Notes: generated by a model not told the origin, from the sequence alone. A DNA stretch of 64,000 nucleotides from Bacillota bacterium (GCA_023414355.1 JAEZOB010000040.1:248001-312000); one strand, 5' to 3'; shown: positions 41,467 to 51,962, counted from the first letter of the stretch. Numbers and translations: made by a program.

Positions 41467-43950
41467 ATGGTAAAGACAATAACAGATACAAAGATATATA
41501 AATTATTAAAAGCTCGAAACAGTGTATTTATTAACTTGGTCGATGAGGTACATAATTATGCATATGATTTATTACCAAAAATCAATAATGTATTCTCTAA
41601 CTATACGGGTCATGGCATTACACACTCAATTAATGTTATGGAGTATATGTTTGATTTTTGTGATGATACAGATGAGTTAAGCGACTTAGAACTAGCAGCA
41701 ATTATTTATGTTGCGTTACTGCATGATATTGGTATGGTAGTTACAGAAGATGAAATAGTAAGTATTAAAAAAGAAGAATTAAATCTTGAGGGAAGAAAAT
41801 ACTCACAAGTTCTAAAAAAATATAATAATGAATTAATAGCCTTACAAGAGTGTATTCGCCCCGTTCATGCAATACGTTCAAAGAACCATATTATTAATGC
41901 AATTGATGAGAAACTTTTTATTATACCTGGATATACAAATGTATCATTTGCCGATGATATTGCATATATATGTCAAGCTCATAATGAAAATTTTGAATGG
42001 ATAACTGGACATTTGTCCAATGACCTTATAAAGGGAACTTATATGATTAATTCACAGTATATAGCGATTTTGCTTAGACTAGCGGATTATTTAGATATTG
42101 ATGAAGGAAGAGCACCACTATATTTATTTCAGTTTTTAAACCCCAAAGATTATGGTAAGCAAGAATGGTTGCAGCATTTTATCATAGATAACAAGGAAAA
42201 GATAGTTCTAAATAGTAAGACCGGGTTAAAGAACATTGAGTTTTATGGTGAAAGTGCTAATCCAAATATACATAGAAAGTTATTAAAATATTTTGACTTA
42301 ATAAATGATGAATTAATTCGAGCAGTTGAATTATCCGAAAAATTTCTGGAAAAAAAATATCTTCTTAATATTAAACCAACAGTTTTAAATAAGATTCGTA
42401 CAAAAGGTTTTAATTTTTCTGATTTTAGACTTACGCTTGATTATAAAGCTGTTACCAGTCTTTTGATGGGAGAGAATATTTATGGTAATGCAAGATTTGG
42501 ACTTAGAGAATTAATTCAAAATTCTATTGATGCATGTAAGGTAATGCTAGAGGAATCTAAAAGTAGGATGGAATTTAAATTCAATCCTTATCAACCATTT
42601 ATAAATATTATTATAGATAAAGATAGGAACCAAATTACCCTTTTCGACAATGGTAGGGGGATGTCGATAGATATTTTAAAGAAGTATTTTCTAAATGTCG
42701 GAGTATCATATTATGTATCTGATGATTATTTGTTAAAAGGAAATCGATACAATCCAATCGGTAATTATGGTATTGGTTTCTTGGCTTGTTTTATGTTATC
42801 TGATAAAGTCAGTGTTATAACAAAATATTATGAGGATAATGAAGTCAATAGAATTGAATTCGAAAGAAGTAGTGAGTATATATGTTTAACATTTGAAAAT
42901 ACACCTCGTCCTCAAGGGACCGAGATTGTATTGGATTACGAGCAGTTTTTTCAGATTTTTGATAACAAAATTGTAAATATTAAGAATTTCATTCAGAAAA
43001 ACTTTTTAAACAGTGATATTCCAATTAAAATAGTCATTTTGGAGGATGGGAATGTTCAAACAGAAGATATCCAATTAGATTCGGTCTCTACACAATGTGT
43101 AAATGGAGTTGTTCTAGATTCTTATCTTATTGACGTTGAAGCCAGAATCGAATTTAGTTATAAGGGAATTAATTTTGCACAATATCTTTCTGACATTAAT
43201 GGTAATACTTGTTACCGATATGATGAAGATACTAATTATCTGAAAATAGAGGATAGATTAGACCCAAAATACTATTTAAATAATTTTATAAAGGATGGAG
43301 TAGTGCAATATATATCTATACCAATTATTTCACAAAACCAAAAGAGTAATTATGACAAAGTATTTGATGTACTAGAAGATTTTGATGAAACTCTAGAAAA
43401 AATTGATTATGAAACGATAGATATAGTATCTATGAATAGAGATATATACTTTGATTCATATTTTGTTGAGCGTGAGGAACAATGTATTTTTGGAAATTAT
43501 TTGTATGAAGATATTTGTAAATCAACTGGGCATGCAAAAGACGTACCAATTAAGGTAGAAGTACATGAGCAAAAAGTTATTCAAGGAAATGGAGATATGA
43601 TTGTACCATATAGCACTGACATACCATTTGATGGGCAATATATCTTCAATCATAAGGATTTTATATATGTGAAATATGTATCAATTCCTGATGCGATGAT
43701 TAAAATTCCATTTTTAATTGATGGAATTCAATTAAAGAGTGCAGCTATAAATGTGAAAAATAGAAACATTATACCTAATGTTTCTAGAAACAATATAAGT
43801 AAGCAACATAATTTGGATTTAGCGTATGCAATTGGAAAGGCAATTCATTTATGGATTTTGGAAAATGTAGCATTTAGTGAGGAAGAAAAAATATTGATAA
43901 GGAACTTTATAAATGCATGTTATTTTGAAGACAACTTTTGCTTGAAATAA
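41467..43950 (+). CDS. HD-domain plus GHKL (HSP90-like) ATPase
   Basis: An 827-residue two-module protein. Residues about 40-270 are an HD-type metal phosphohydrolase (GHGITHSINVMEYM near 48, ALLHDIGM near 84, RLADYLDIDEGRAP near 200). Residues 340-560 are a GHKL/HSP90-type ATPase with LRELIQNSIDACK (N box), LFDNGRGM near 393 and GNYGIGFLACFM near 432. The C-terminal 250 residues are unassigned. This fusion is typical of prokaryotic immunity ATPases that act as molecular switches. It is 57 bp downstream of the Z1 gene and overlaps the following frame, so the operon continues. Confidence 0.88.
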   Translation: MVKTITDTKIYKLLKARNSVFINLVDEVHNYAYDLLPKINNVFSNYTGHGITHSINVMEYMFDFCDDTDELSDLELAAIIYVALLHDIGMVVTEDEIVSIKKEELNLEGRKYSQVLKKYNNELIALQECIRPVHAIRSKNHIINAIDEKLFIIPGYTNVSFADDIAYICQAHNENFEWITGHLSNDLIKGTYMINSQYIAILLRLADYLDIDEGRAPLYLFQFLNPKDYGKQEWLQHFIIDNKEKIVLNSKTGLKNIEFYGESANPNIHRKLLKYFDLINDELIRAVELSEKFLEKKYLLNIKPTVLNKIRTKGFNFSDFRLTLDYKAVTSLLMGENIYGNARFGLRELIQNSIDACKVMLEESKSRMEFKFNPYQPFINIIIDKDRNQITLFDNGRGMSIDILKKYFLNVGVSYYVSDDYLLKGNRYNPIGNYGIGFLACFMLSDKVSVITKYYEDNEVNRIEFERSSEYICLTFENTPRPQGTEIVLDYEQFFQIFDNKIVNIKNFIQKNFLNSDIPIKIVILEDGNVQTEDIQLDSVSTQCVNGVVLDSYLIDVEARIEFSYKGINFAQYLSDINGNTCYRYDEDTNYLKIEDRLDPKYYLNNFIKDGVVQYISIPIISQNQKSNYDKVFDVLEDFDETLEKIDYETIDIVSMNRDIYFDSYFVEREEQCIFGNYLYEDICKSTGHAKDVPIKVEVHEQKVIQGNGDMIVPYSTDIPFDGQYIFNHKDFIYVKYVSIPDAMIKIPFLIDGIQLKSAAINVKNRNIIPNVSRNNISKQHNLDLAYAIGKAIHLWILENVAFSEEEKILIRNFINACYFEDNFCLK

Positions 43951-43991
43951 AAGTTTCAAATACTTATAACTTTTTATTAAGGAGAATGGGT

Positions 43992-46643
43992 ATGGACGAT
44001 TTAGCAAAACATGAGATTTATAAATGGGTGAATCAATTAGAGGTTACGAATTTATCAGAATATGACATAACTATAATAAATATTATAATTAAAAATTTTG
44101 ATGAAATAGCAGCAGTAGGTATAGCAAGGGGTAAGCGCGCAGAATTAATAGGAAAACATATCAATGAGCAAAAATGTAAAACAGATAAAGATATAATTTG
44201 TATTATCGAACTGGAAAACGTAAATCAGGATACTATTGTTCGTATCGATGAAATGCAGATTGAATCATTCAGAGGATTTGTCAATAAAACTATCTTTGAC
44301 TTTACGAAACAATACACTTTTTTATACGGTCCTAATGGTGCAGGAAAATCTAGCATGTGTGAAGCATTAGAGTATAGTTTACTTGGAACTATTGAAGAAG
44401 CAAATGCAAGAAAAATAAGCGTTGATAAATACATAGAAAACAAAAATACAAGTAAAGTCAAGAAGCCTATTGTACTATGTGAGTATATTAATCAACAAGA
44501 TAAAAATCCGGCGGTAGCAAATTTTGACCGTTATAAGTTTGCTTTTGTTGAAAAAAACAGAATTGATAAATTCTCTCATATAGATGCAACGACTGGCAAA
44601 AGCCAAAATGAAAGGTTGGCAGCTCTTTTTGGTTTATCTGAATTTACTGATTTCATAAATGGATTTACAGATGATTTTGACAGTAGATATATTAAACTGG
44701 AAACAGTGATTGAAAAAGAGTATGAAATGAAAAAAATTGAGATATAGCAATATAGTAAAAGAAAGTTGGACATTATTAAGGAGAAAGATGATTTAAAGGC
44801 CTGCGAAAGTGAGTTGATTAAAGAATTCTCAGAAAATGGTGTCACTAGTTTAGAAGATGCCATTCTGCTCTTAAAGAATGGTGATAAAGGGGTAATACCA
44901 GAACTATACAATACTATAAATAGTAACAAGCTGGTTGAAATTGATATTAATTGGGCGTGTCAACTTGATGAGGCAGTAAAAGAAATTTCTTATTATCTTG
45001 AGAAGACGGAAGATTGTGAAGTAAAACTGATGGATACTGCGATAAATATGGACATGCATAAAATATATACACTCGTAAATCATATTGAGAATAGTCTTGA
45101 TGCCAGTATTTGCCCGTTGTGTAAAACGCCAATTGAAAAAGTTGTAATTAATCCTTTTGAAAATGCAAGAAATGAAATGATAGGTATGAAATTAGTAGAT
45201 GATATAAAAGCACAAATTAAAGAATATGCTGCCAATATAAAATACTGTATTTCTTATATAAATCAATTATTAAGGCAAATGCCAAAAAATCCAAGTTCTT
45301 TTTCTGAAGCGTATGGAGCTTTATGTATTGATGAATTTGAAACAGAAGATTTTATAAAAAGCGCTGAATTTCGAGGGAAAATTAGGGACCAGGTTGCAGA
45401 TATAAATCAATTATTATTGCAAAAAGAGAACTTAATAGAAAACATTAATTCTTATAATTTGGAAGTAAGAGAAAAAAATAGAAACAATGCAGAAAAATTA
45501 GGATATTATAATGAAATATATGACAAACTGATTGTTTGTAAAACGAAAGAAGAAGCGATAAATTGTGAAGAAGAGAGTGTTACTAATGTAATTAAGGAAT
45601 TTGAAATAAATAATTCTGAAATATTGGATAAGATAGCCAAGGAAAAAGCAGAAATAGATTTTAATACAAAGATGGTAAAAAGCTACGAGAGAATTCGAGA
45701 AATGATGGTTATATATAAGGATAAATTACCATTGGATTTAGCTAATAACTTATCAGAAAAAGTTACTGATTATTATAATTTCATAAATCATGATGATGCT
45801 GACTTTGAAAAGGTTGAAAAATTTACTTTACCTAAAGCAGTCAACGAAAAAATTAACATTAAATTAAAAGATGGAATTGAAACAGATGCATTACAAGTAC
45901 TTAGTGAAGGTCATATAAAAATACTCGGTTTATCTATCTTATTATCAAAGACTAATCAAGAGAATATTAATTTTATGATATTTGATGATATAGTAAATGC
46001 CATTGATGATGACCATAGAGATGGGGTTGCTGAATTACTTATGCGATGTGCTGATTTTGCATCAAAACAAATAATAATAACTTGCCATGGAGACCAGTTT
46101 ATTACAAAACTTGAAGAAAAAATTGAATTAAAACAAAGAGATAAAAAAGTTAATAGATACTGTTTTTTGCCGGCAGATTGTTTAGAGCAACGAGGAGTTG
46201 TAATAAAATATACAGATGCAAAAGAGCCATTATCTATTGCACGAGATAAGTATAATAAAAATGAGTTAAAAGAAGCAGCAGCAAAATGCAGGCAAGCTAC
46301 CGAGAGTATAACAAATAGGTTGTGGAAAAAGTTATCGGACAAATATTCTTACGAAATATCTGTTGCATTAAGGGGACCAAAGTCTATTCCGGACCTTAGC
46401 TCTGTTGTATTAGGGCTTATATCTGCAACCAATAAAAAGAAAATTAGTGGAGCGGAAGAGATAAACGCTGATTTGATTATTTTAAAAGATACATATAATT
46501 GGATGTTGTTAAATAAAGGAACGCATTTTGAAGATAATCAAAAAGAATTTGAAAGAACAGATATTAGGCAATTAATTGAACTTTTGGAGAAGATGGACAA
46601 AGAAGTATCTGATTTGAAAGTTAATGTTACTTTATGCGTATAA
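43992..46643 (+). pseudogene. Rad50/SMC-like ATPase interrupted by an in-frame amber codon
   Basis: A single reading frame of 883 residues is broken by TAG at codon 252 (44745-44747); no frameshift is needed, since ORFs on both sides are in register. A CAG to TAG change is the simplest cause. Walker A GPNGAGKSS lies near residue 112; the zinc-hook-like ICPLCKTP near 372; the signature LSEGHIKILGLS near 636 and Walker B MIFDDIVNAIDDD near 661. The C-terminal 170 residues may be a HEPN-like helical domain. The start is ATG 43992 behind AAGGAGAA. Without amber suppression the ATPase is truncated. Confidence 0.82.
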
Positions 46644-46661
46644 TGAGAGGTGAAATAGACC

Positions 46662-47447
46662 GTGAGTGTTTTTGGGGAAGTACAAAGCCTATATAAAAAC
46701 GGAAAAGAGTTTAGCAAAGATAAATATGCCATAAATAAGCTGGCTGACATATTGAGAAATATATCAGCAATTATAATACTCTTTTTACTACTTTTACAGT
46801 ATTGGGATTTTATAGATGATTATAGTATAATAAAAATACCTTTGTTCGGAGACAGGCTTAGAGATGTTTTACATAAACACTCTTTTGTGTTATTCATTGT
46901 TTGGATAATATTTGATACCTTATCTACACCATTTTTTTCGAAAATAGTTGTTCTAATTGAATCTGAATGCAAAGTAAAATTATTGCCCTTGTGGAACACT
47001 ATTGAAGATTTGTTTGAAATTAGTATTGCAAGTTTAATGGTTTTGTTTTCTGCCAATAGTTTTATAGAGTTTTATAATGGGTACAATGTATTAACAATAG
47101 AAAATCAGAAGGTATATGGATTAATAATTTTATATATATTTTTTGGAATTATTAATTGGGTATATATTAAAAATAGTAATCGCTGGTATTATATTGAAAA
47201 GAGATATACTGATTATTTTGACATGAGCGGAAATAGAATAGCAGAAGATGATAAGGTGATTTATTATGGGAAAATATATAAAATAATATATGCAAGAGAA
47301 GACGAAGTCATGAACTCTAAATTATGGTTAGTGGAAGATACTATTAGAATTATCGATAAGGTTATTTTACTTGAAGACGCTGTTAAGGATGAGAAGGGTA
47401 AAATTAAGGTATATGAGTATGGCATGGGGGAAAAGGGAAGAAAATAG
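46662..47447 (+). CDS. Predicted integral membrane protein of the operon
   Basis: A 261-residue membrane protein starting at GTG 46662, 18 bp after the SMC-like gene. At least four hydrophobic helices are visible: NISAIIILFLLLLQYW, SFVLFIVWIIFDTLS, LFEISIASLMVLFSA and YGLIILYIFFGIINWV. The C-terminal 90 residues are a hydrophilic beta-rich domain (NRIAEDDKVIYYGKIYKIIY). In multi-gene defence operons a membrane protein can be the effector that disturbs the membrane or anchors the complex; this is inference. Its family is not recognised. Confidence 0.78.
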   Translation: MSVFGEVQSLYKNGKEFSKDKYAINKLADILRNISAIIILFLLLLQYWDFIDDYSIIKIPLFGDRLRDVLHKHSFVLFIVWIIFDTLSTPFFSKIVVLIESECKVKLLPLWNTIEDLFEISIASLMVLFSANSFIEFYNGYNVLTIENQKVYGLIILYIFFGIINWVYIKNSNRWYYIEKRYTDYFDMSGNRIAEDDKVIYYGKIYKIIYAREDEVMNSKLWLVEDTIRIIDKVILLEDAVKDEKGKIKVYEYGMGEKGRK

Positions 47448-47528
47448 TTAATGATTATTAACGATAATTCTTTAAAAAATTGATAAAAACAAGCATTCTA
47501 GATTAGCGTGTACTATAGGAGTAATGAT

Positions 47529-48362
47529 ATGAAAATAGAATTAGATTTATTGAACAATTCGTACGACTATTTAAAAGAATCAATAGAGTTATATGTAATT
47601 GCTGATGAAGACGGAACTCATGAAACTAAATTTAGTAACTACAATAATAAAAGAAAATGGAAAATGGCATATATTACACTTGTTCTGGCCTTTGAATTAC
47701 TAATAAAAGAGTGTTTACAAAGATATTCATCAATTTTAATATATGAAAATATGGATACTCCTATCAATGAGCAAAGTAAAACAGTAACAGGCCCTAAGGG
47801 AGTTGAAAGACTATTAAATTGCAATCCGGTATTGTTAAACAATGAACAAAAGAATTTTATTAAAGAATGCATTAATAAACGAAATGCATTTGTTCACTAT
47901 AACGCCATTGTAGATTCTGTAGAATTGAAACCCAAATATTGCAAATTGTATGAGATTTATTACAGCCTACATATTCATGAGTTAAAAAATGAAAAAATAT
48001 TTGAAGAAATTGAATTAAAATATAGGCATCAGCACGGGAACATTCTTTATTTTGCTGAGAATTTTGTGATTTTTAGAAATCAAGAAATGGATAAAGAATT
48101 TCAAGAGGAATTTTTAACAGAAATCGCAAATAATCATAAAGCAAAAAACTATTTTGATAAAGATGGGAGAAATTATACTCGAATTCCATATGGAAACGAG
48201 AAATTCTTCAATTCTGAAACAGGACATGAATATTGCCCAGATTGTTGCGCGGCAATTGGTGAATATCATTATGAGCAATGTGATTTCGAAGTATGCCCGG
48301 CATGTGGTGGTCAAAAATTGTCGTGTGAGTGTGAATTAGAGATTTACTATTCCCAAGACTAG
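47529..48362 (+). CDS. HEPN-domain protein with C-terminal zinc ribbon
   Basis: A 277-residue protein. The first 170 residues are all-helical (AFELLIKECLQRYSSILIY) with the HEPN ribonuclease motif RNAFVH (RNxxxH) near residue 118. The last 50 residues bear CPDCCAAI, CDFEVCPACGGQ and CECELEIYY, a zinc ribbon. ATG 47529 follows TAGGAG. HEPN proteins with RNxxxH are commonly toxins or effectors that cleave RNA. It is the sixth gene of the operon and likely an effector. Confidence 0.8.
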   Translation: MKIELDLLNNSYDYLKESIELYVIADEDGTHETKFSNYNNKRKWKMAYITLVLAFELLIKECLQRYSSILIYENMDTPINEQSKTVTGPKGVERLLNCNPVLLNNEQKNFIKECINKRNAFVHYNAIVDSVELKPKYCKLYEIYYSLHIHELKNEKIFEEIELKYRHQHGNILYFAENFVIFRNQEMDKEFQEEFLTEIANNHKAKNYFDKDGRNYTRIPYGNEKFFNSETGHEYCPDCCAAIGEYHYEQCDFEVCPACGGQKLSCECELEIYYSQD

Positions 48363-48442
48363 CGCATGAAATATTTATATTGTTTTAGAAACAATGAACC
48401 TAATATATTTTAAACTGAAAATAATATTTAAAGGGGATAGAT

Positions 48443-49276
48443 ATGCCAAATTATTATGAATATCAACAATCAGTGGCAGAGGAGTTTAAAGCACTAGAAA
48501 AAAGAGTGAGGAATCTTATTGATGATAGTCATTGGGGGGAAGAAGGCCGCTATAAAGAAGCAATTCTTATGAATTATCTAAAAAGAGTTCTCCCAAGACA
48601 TTTATCAGTTGGGACTGGATTTGTTAGAAATAATAATGAAATAACCAACCAAATTGATATCATCATATATGATAATAGTTATCCGCTATTCTTTTCGGAG
48701 GGAGATTTCGTAATTTCATCAGTTCAAAATGTCATTGGAATTATTGAAGTGAAAAGTGGAATTAGGGCAAATGATTTATACCAGATTATGCAAAAAGCAA
48801 ATAATAATGCGCGAGTTATCTGTGGGAATTCTGGTCGAAGTCTGTTCAATGGGATTTTCTCTTACAATTCACATTCAAGAATAGATAATATATATGAGGC
48901 AATTGATAAAGAAGAATTCACAGAATTAACAGTTCCTCAGCACTTTAATCAGCTGATATCAGATAGATTATATAGCTGTGTAAATCATATGGCTATAGGA
49001 GATAATTTGTTCTGTAAATTATGGCCGTTAGGACAGAATGAAGAAAATCAAGAAACAGAGATAATGGGGGTTCCAAATCCATACTATAGTATATATGAAA
49101 TGCCAAATGGCTTAGCTTTTTCATACTTCTTTTCAAATTTACAAGAATATCTTATTAGAATAGAAGCTAGAGGACAAAAAGATACCATACCTGATGAAAT
49201 GAGAAAGTTTTGGTATCCGATTGATAATGGTAAAGAATCTATGTTATATGGAAGAGTTATGATAATTAAAAATTAA
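48443..49276 (+). CDS. DUF6602 (PD-(D/E)XK nuclease-like) protein
   Basis: A 277-residue protein with the DUF6602 layout: EEGRYKEAILMNYLKRVLP, LSVGTGFV, TNQIDIIIYDNSYPLFF (Asp) and VIGIIEVKSGI (Glu, Lys) near residue 100, which together form a PD-(D/E)XK-like active site. The remainder is an unassigned C-terminal domain. AAGGGGATAG precedes ATG. It probably cleaves nucleic acid as part of the system; the catalysis is inferred from the motif. Confidence 0.82.
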   Translation: MPNYYEYQQSVAEEFKALEKRVRNLIDDSHWGEEGRYKEAILMNYLKRVLPRHLSVGTGFVRNNNEITNQIDIIIYDNSYPLFFSEGDFVISSVQNVIGIIEVKSGIRANDLYQIMQKANNNARVICGNSGRSLFNGIFSYNSHSRIDNIYEAIDKEEFTELTVPQHFNQLISDRLYSCVNHMAIGDNLFCKLWPLGQNEENQETEIMGVPNPYYSIYEMPNGLAFSYFFSNLQEYLIRIEARGQKDTIPDEMRKFWYPIDNGKESMLYGRVMIIKN

Positions 49277-49301
49277 GACAGTTATTATTGGAGGGTTAAT
49301 T

Positions 49302-50516
49302 ATGTATTTAAATAATTGGTTTGATTTTCCCATTCATGTTTTTATCGATACTCAAGTTTATATAAATGAATCATATAATTTTAATGAAAAAGGGAATCTC
49401 AGTTATTTTCGCAAACAAATTATCGATGGTAAAGTTGTCCATTTGACAAGTGAAATTGTGGTGAGAGAAGTAGAAAAACACATTAAAAAAGATGTTTCAG
49501 AAGTGATAAATAACTATAATAAGGTGGTGGATGACCGCAAATTTGCAATATTTAGAGAAAAAGGATGCGTGCAACTCCAAAAAATTAAAGAATTAGAGAT
49601 GGTTGAAGAAGCTGTATCAATCTTTCATACATACTTATCAGATACAAAGGCTTTCAAGCTTAGTAGTAGCACTATTGATTTAGAATCTGTGATATCAGAT
49701 TACTTTGAAGTAAAAACACCATTTGGAATAAAAAAAGATAAGAAAAGCGAATTTCCCGATGCATTTAATATTTCTATGCTCCGTAAATATGCGATGCATA
49801 ACAGACTAGTTATAATAGTGAGTGGCGACGGAGATTTTTCCAATGAAGAAGATATTGTTTGTTTTAAAACATTAAGTGAATTACTGGATGCAATTAATTC
49901 ACAAGAGGAAATAACTCAAAAAGTAAAAGAATATTTAAAGAGTAAACGTCAATATATATTTGACGAAGTAGAATCATTTTTAATGGATAATGGTTATGCA
50001 CTTGAAGTGGATGGAACAGATACTGACCGAAAAGGATACCAGAATGGTGTTGAATATGAAGAAGTTGAATTGCTTTCCTTTACGCCAAAATCCCTTGCAA
50101 ATATTGAAGTAGTGAATATTGATTTATCTGAAAAGAAAATTACGATTACTTTAGATTGCAAGGCAAAATTAGAATTTTCATGTTCTTTTATCGATGAAGC
50201 ATTTCGGATTTTTTCTTCCTTCGGAACAATGCAAGAAATCCATAATTCAATAATTCCATTAACAGTTGAAATTTCTTTTGAAAATGATAACGGAAACGTT
50301 GAATTTGATATTGATAATTTAGAGGTTAATATATCTGAAATTGAATTAAATCAATATACCTTAATGGAAGGAAGCAGAGTCAGAACTGATGACCCAAACC
50401 GTTACTGGGATGCTAATGAATCTGTTAATAATCCGTGCCCTGATTGTGGTTGTGAAATGACGTTTGAAACAGAAGGTGGTAATGGATTCTGTGTAAATTG
50501 TGCTCCAAATCATTAA
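49302..50516 (+). CDS. PIN-like (DUF4935-type) nuclease with C-terminal zinc ribbon
   Basis: A 404-residue protein, last of the operon. N-terminal PIN-type nuclease: FIDTQVYINES (Asp 15), SEIVVREVEKHIKKD (Glu), KSEFPDAFNISM (Asp) and IIVSGDGDFS (Asp) provide the acidic quartet. A middle beta-rich domain is unassigned and the C-terminus CPDCGCEMTF with GFCVNCAPNH is a zinc ribbon like those of genes 1 and 6. The start follows GGAGGG by 8 nt. PIN domains cut RNA; here they may act together with the HEPN protein. Confidence 0.82.
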   Translation: MYLNNWFDFPIHVFIDTQVYINESYNFNEKGNLSYFRKQIIDGKVVHLTSEIVVREVEKHIKKDVSEVINNYNKVVDDRKFAIFREKGCVQLQKIKELEMVEEAVSIFHTYLSDTKAFKLSSSTIDLESVISDYFEVKTPFGIKKDKKSEFPDAFNISMLRKYAMHNRLVIIVSGDGDFSNEEDIVCFKTLSELLDAINSQEEITQKVKEYLKSKRQYIFDEVESFLMDNGYALEVDGTDTDRKGYQNGVEYEEVELLSFTPKSLANIEVVNIDLSEKKITITLDCKAKLEFSCSFIDEAFRIFSSFGTMQEIHNSIIPLTVEISFENDNGNVEFDIDNLEVNISEIELNQYTLMEGSRVRTDDPNRYWDANESVNNPCPDCGCEMTFETEGGNGFCVNCAPNH

Positions 50517-50536
50517 CTACTCTTTCGTATTATCTA

Positions 50537-50606
50537 TGAAATAGGCAGGTTGAGTCAGTATTTATGTACCAATTTTTTTACCGGAACACCAGTACAATAA
50601 ATTATA
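50537..50606. repeat. Border repeat, left copy
   Basis: ATAGGCAGGTTGAGTCAGTA then TTTATGTACCAA and GGAACACCAGTACAATAAAT. It is related to 55807-55878, and to two shorter copies at 55686 and 55751. Confidence 0.6.
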
Positions 50607-50618
50607 GCTATTCTTTTT

Positions 50619-50668
50619 CCCCTTATATTTTCTTGCATTTAGTGTAAGTTAATATGAGGGGATTTTTA
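50619..50668 (+). terminator. Terminator of the eight-gene operon
   Basis: CCCCTTATATT (50619-50629) pairs with AATATGAGGGG (50651-50661), one wobble, followed by ATTTTTAT. It lies 103 bp after the PIN-like gene, the last in the operon. Confidence 0.6.
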
Positions 50669-50746
50669 TATCATGAGGTCAGGAGTATTTATTATATGCA
50701 ATAATCACTTAAATGGTAAAACATGTCATAATATTAATAATGTTCT

Positions 50747-50775
50747 TTGCATGGAATGGAATAAAGTGGTAGTAT
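50747..50775 (+). promoter_or_regulatory. Promoter of the ImmA/DUF4411 pair
   Basis: TTGCAT (50747-50752), 17 bp, TAGTAT (50770-50775), 24 bp before the XRE/ImmA gene. Confidence 0.5.
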
Positions 50776-50798
50776 ATGTATGAAAGGAGTTGAAATAG

Positions 50799-51962
50799 AT
50801 GGCTGATAAGATGACATATATTAATCCCAAAATGTTAATTTGGGCTAGAGAGGAAAGTGGAACATTAATTGAAGATGCTATAGAGAAGTTTGGTAGAGAC
50901 AATATTTATGCATGGGAAAATGGAGAAGACTTTCCGACATACTCGCAGTTAAAGGATATATGTAGTTATTATAGAAAGCCTGTTGCTATTTGCTTCTTTC
51001 CAGAACCTCCAGTATTAAAAAGTATATCGGCATCGTGCAGAACACTACCAATAAATATGAGTTTGCTATTTTCCCGAAACATCACTAAGCTGCTAGATGA
51101 AGCAAGAGTAATGCAGTTGAACTTATATGAGTTAAACGATAATAAAAATTCCAGAATACATAAATTAAATGATGAATCCTTTGATTGCTTTGATATAAAA
51201 TCTGTATCTGAGAAACTCAGAGGTGTTCTTAATATTAACCTTGATGAACAAAAGAAGATTAAAAGGTATGATGATGCCTTTGAAGTATGGAGAGAAAGTT
51301 TTTACCAAGTTGGAGTGTATGTTTTTAAGACTGCATTTAAAGATGAGGGGATTTCAGGTTTTTGTCTATATGACTCAGAGTTTCCGATAATATATATAAA
51401 TAATTCATTTTCCCTATCAAGACAAATCTTTACTCTATTTCATGAGATGTTTCACTTACTGTATAAGACGAGTGGATTAGATTTGTTTAAAGACCCCAAC
51501 TATGCAAAATATCATAGTAAATCAGATGAAGCAATTGAAGTGAATTGTAATAAGTTTGCCTCAGAATTTCTTGTTCCTAGTATTGACTTTGATTTATATA
51601 TCAAAGGAAAATTCTTTAGTGAAACTTTAGTAGAGAAATTAGCATGTAATTACTGTGTTAGTAGAGAAGTAATTCTAAGAAAATTTTTGGATAAAGATTA
51701 TATTAGCCATGAGGAATATACCTCTTTACGAGAGGAATACCTTAAGGATTATTACCGTTCTGTTGACTTAAATAGCGAAAAAAGTGGAGGAGGAAACTAT
51801 TATAATACTCAAATGGCATATTTGGGTGAAAGATATCTTAGACTTGCTTATGGTAGCTATTATCAAAAGAAGATATCAATAACTCAACTATCGAAATATA
51901 CGAATATGAAAGTACCATCATTGAAAACCATAGCTTCGAAGAAGGGATGGGGTTCATTATGA
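50799..51962 (+). CDS. ImmA/IrrE metallopeptidase (COG2856) with N-terminal helical domain
   Basis: A 387-residue protein. Residues 1-80 form a compact helical domain of the type found with XRE-like antitoxins (MLIWAREESGTLIEDAIEKF). The zinc peptidase site HEMFHLLY lies near residue 213 with the downstream EAIEVNCNKFASEFLVP carrying the third ligand (Glu). Such proteins cleave repressors or inactivate antitoxins. It overlaps the following DUF4411 gene by 4 bp, forming a toxin-antitoxin-like pair. AAAGGAG precedes the ATG. Confidence 0.9.
   Translation: MADKMTYINPKMLIWAREESGTLIEDAIEKFGRDNIYAWENGEDFPTYSQLKDICSYYRKPVAICFFPEPPVLKSISASCRTLPINMSLLFSRNITKLLDEARVMQLNLYELNDNKNSRIHKLNDESFDCFDIKSVSEKLRGVLNINLDEQKKIKRYDDAFEVWRESFYQVGVYVFKTAFKDEGISGFCLYDSEFPIIYINNSFSLSRQIFTLFHEMFHLLYKTSGLDLFKDPNYAKYHSKSDEAIEVNCNKFASEFLVPSIDFDLYIKGKFFSETLVEKLACNYCVSREVILRKFLDKDYISHEEYTSLREEYLKDYYRSVDLNSEKSGGGNYYNTQMAYLGERYLRLAYGSYYQKKISITQLSKYTNMKVPSLKTIASKKGWGSL

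Noticed and set aside
38096..50516. Known named defence systems (BREX, DISARM, Gabija, Septu) as label for the operon
   Set aside because: The marker genes of these systems, such as BrxL or PglZ, are absent, and the ATPase and nuclease combination does not fit.
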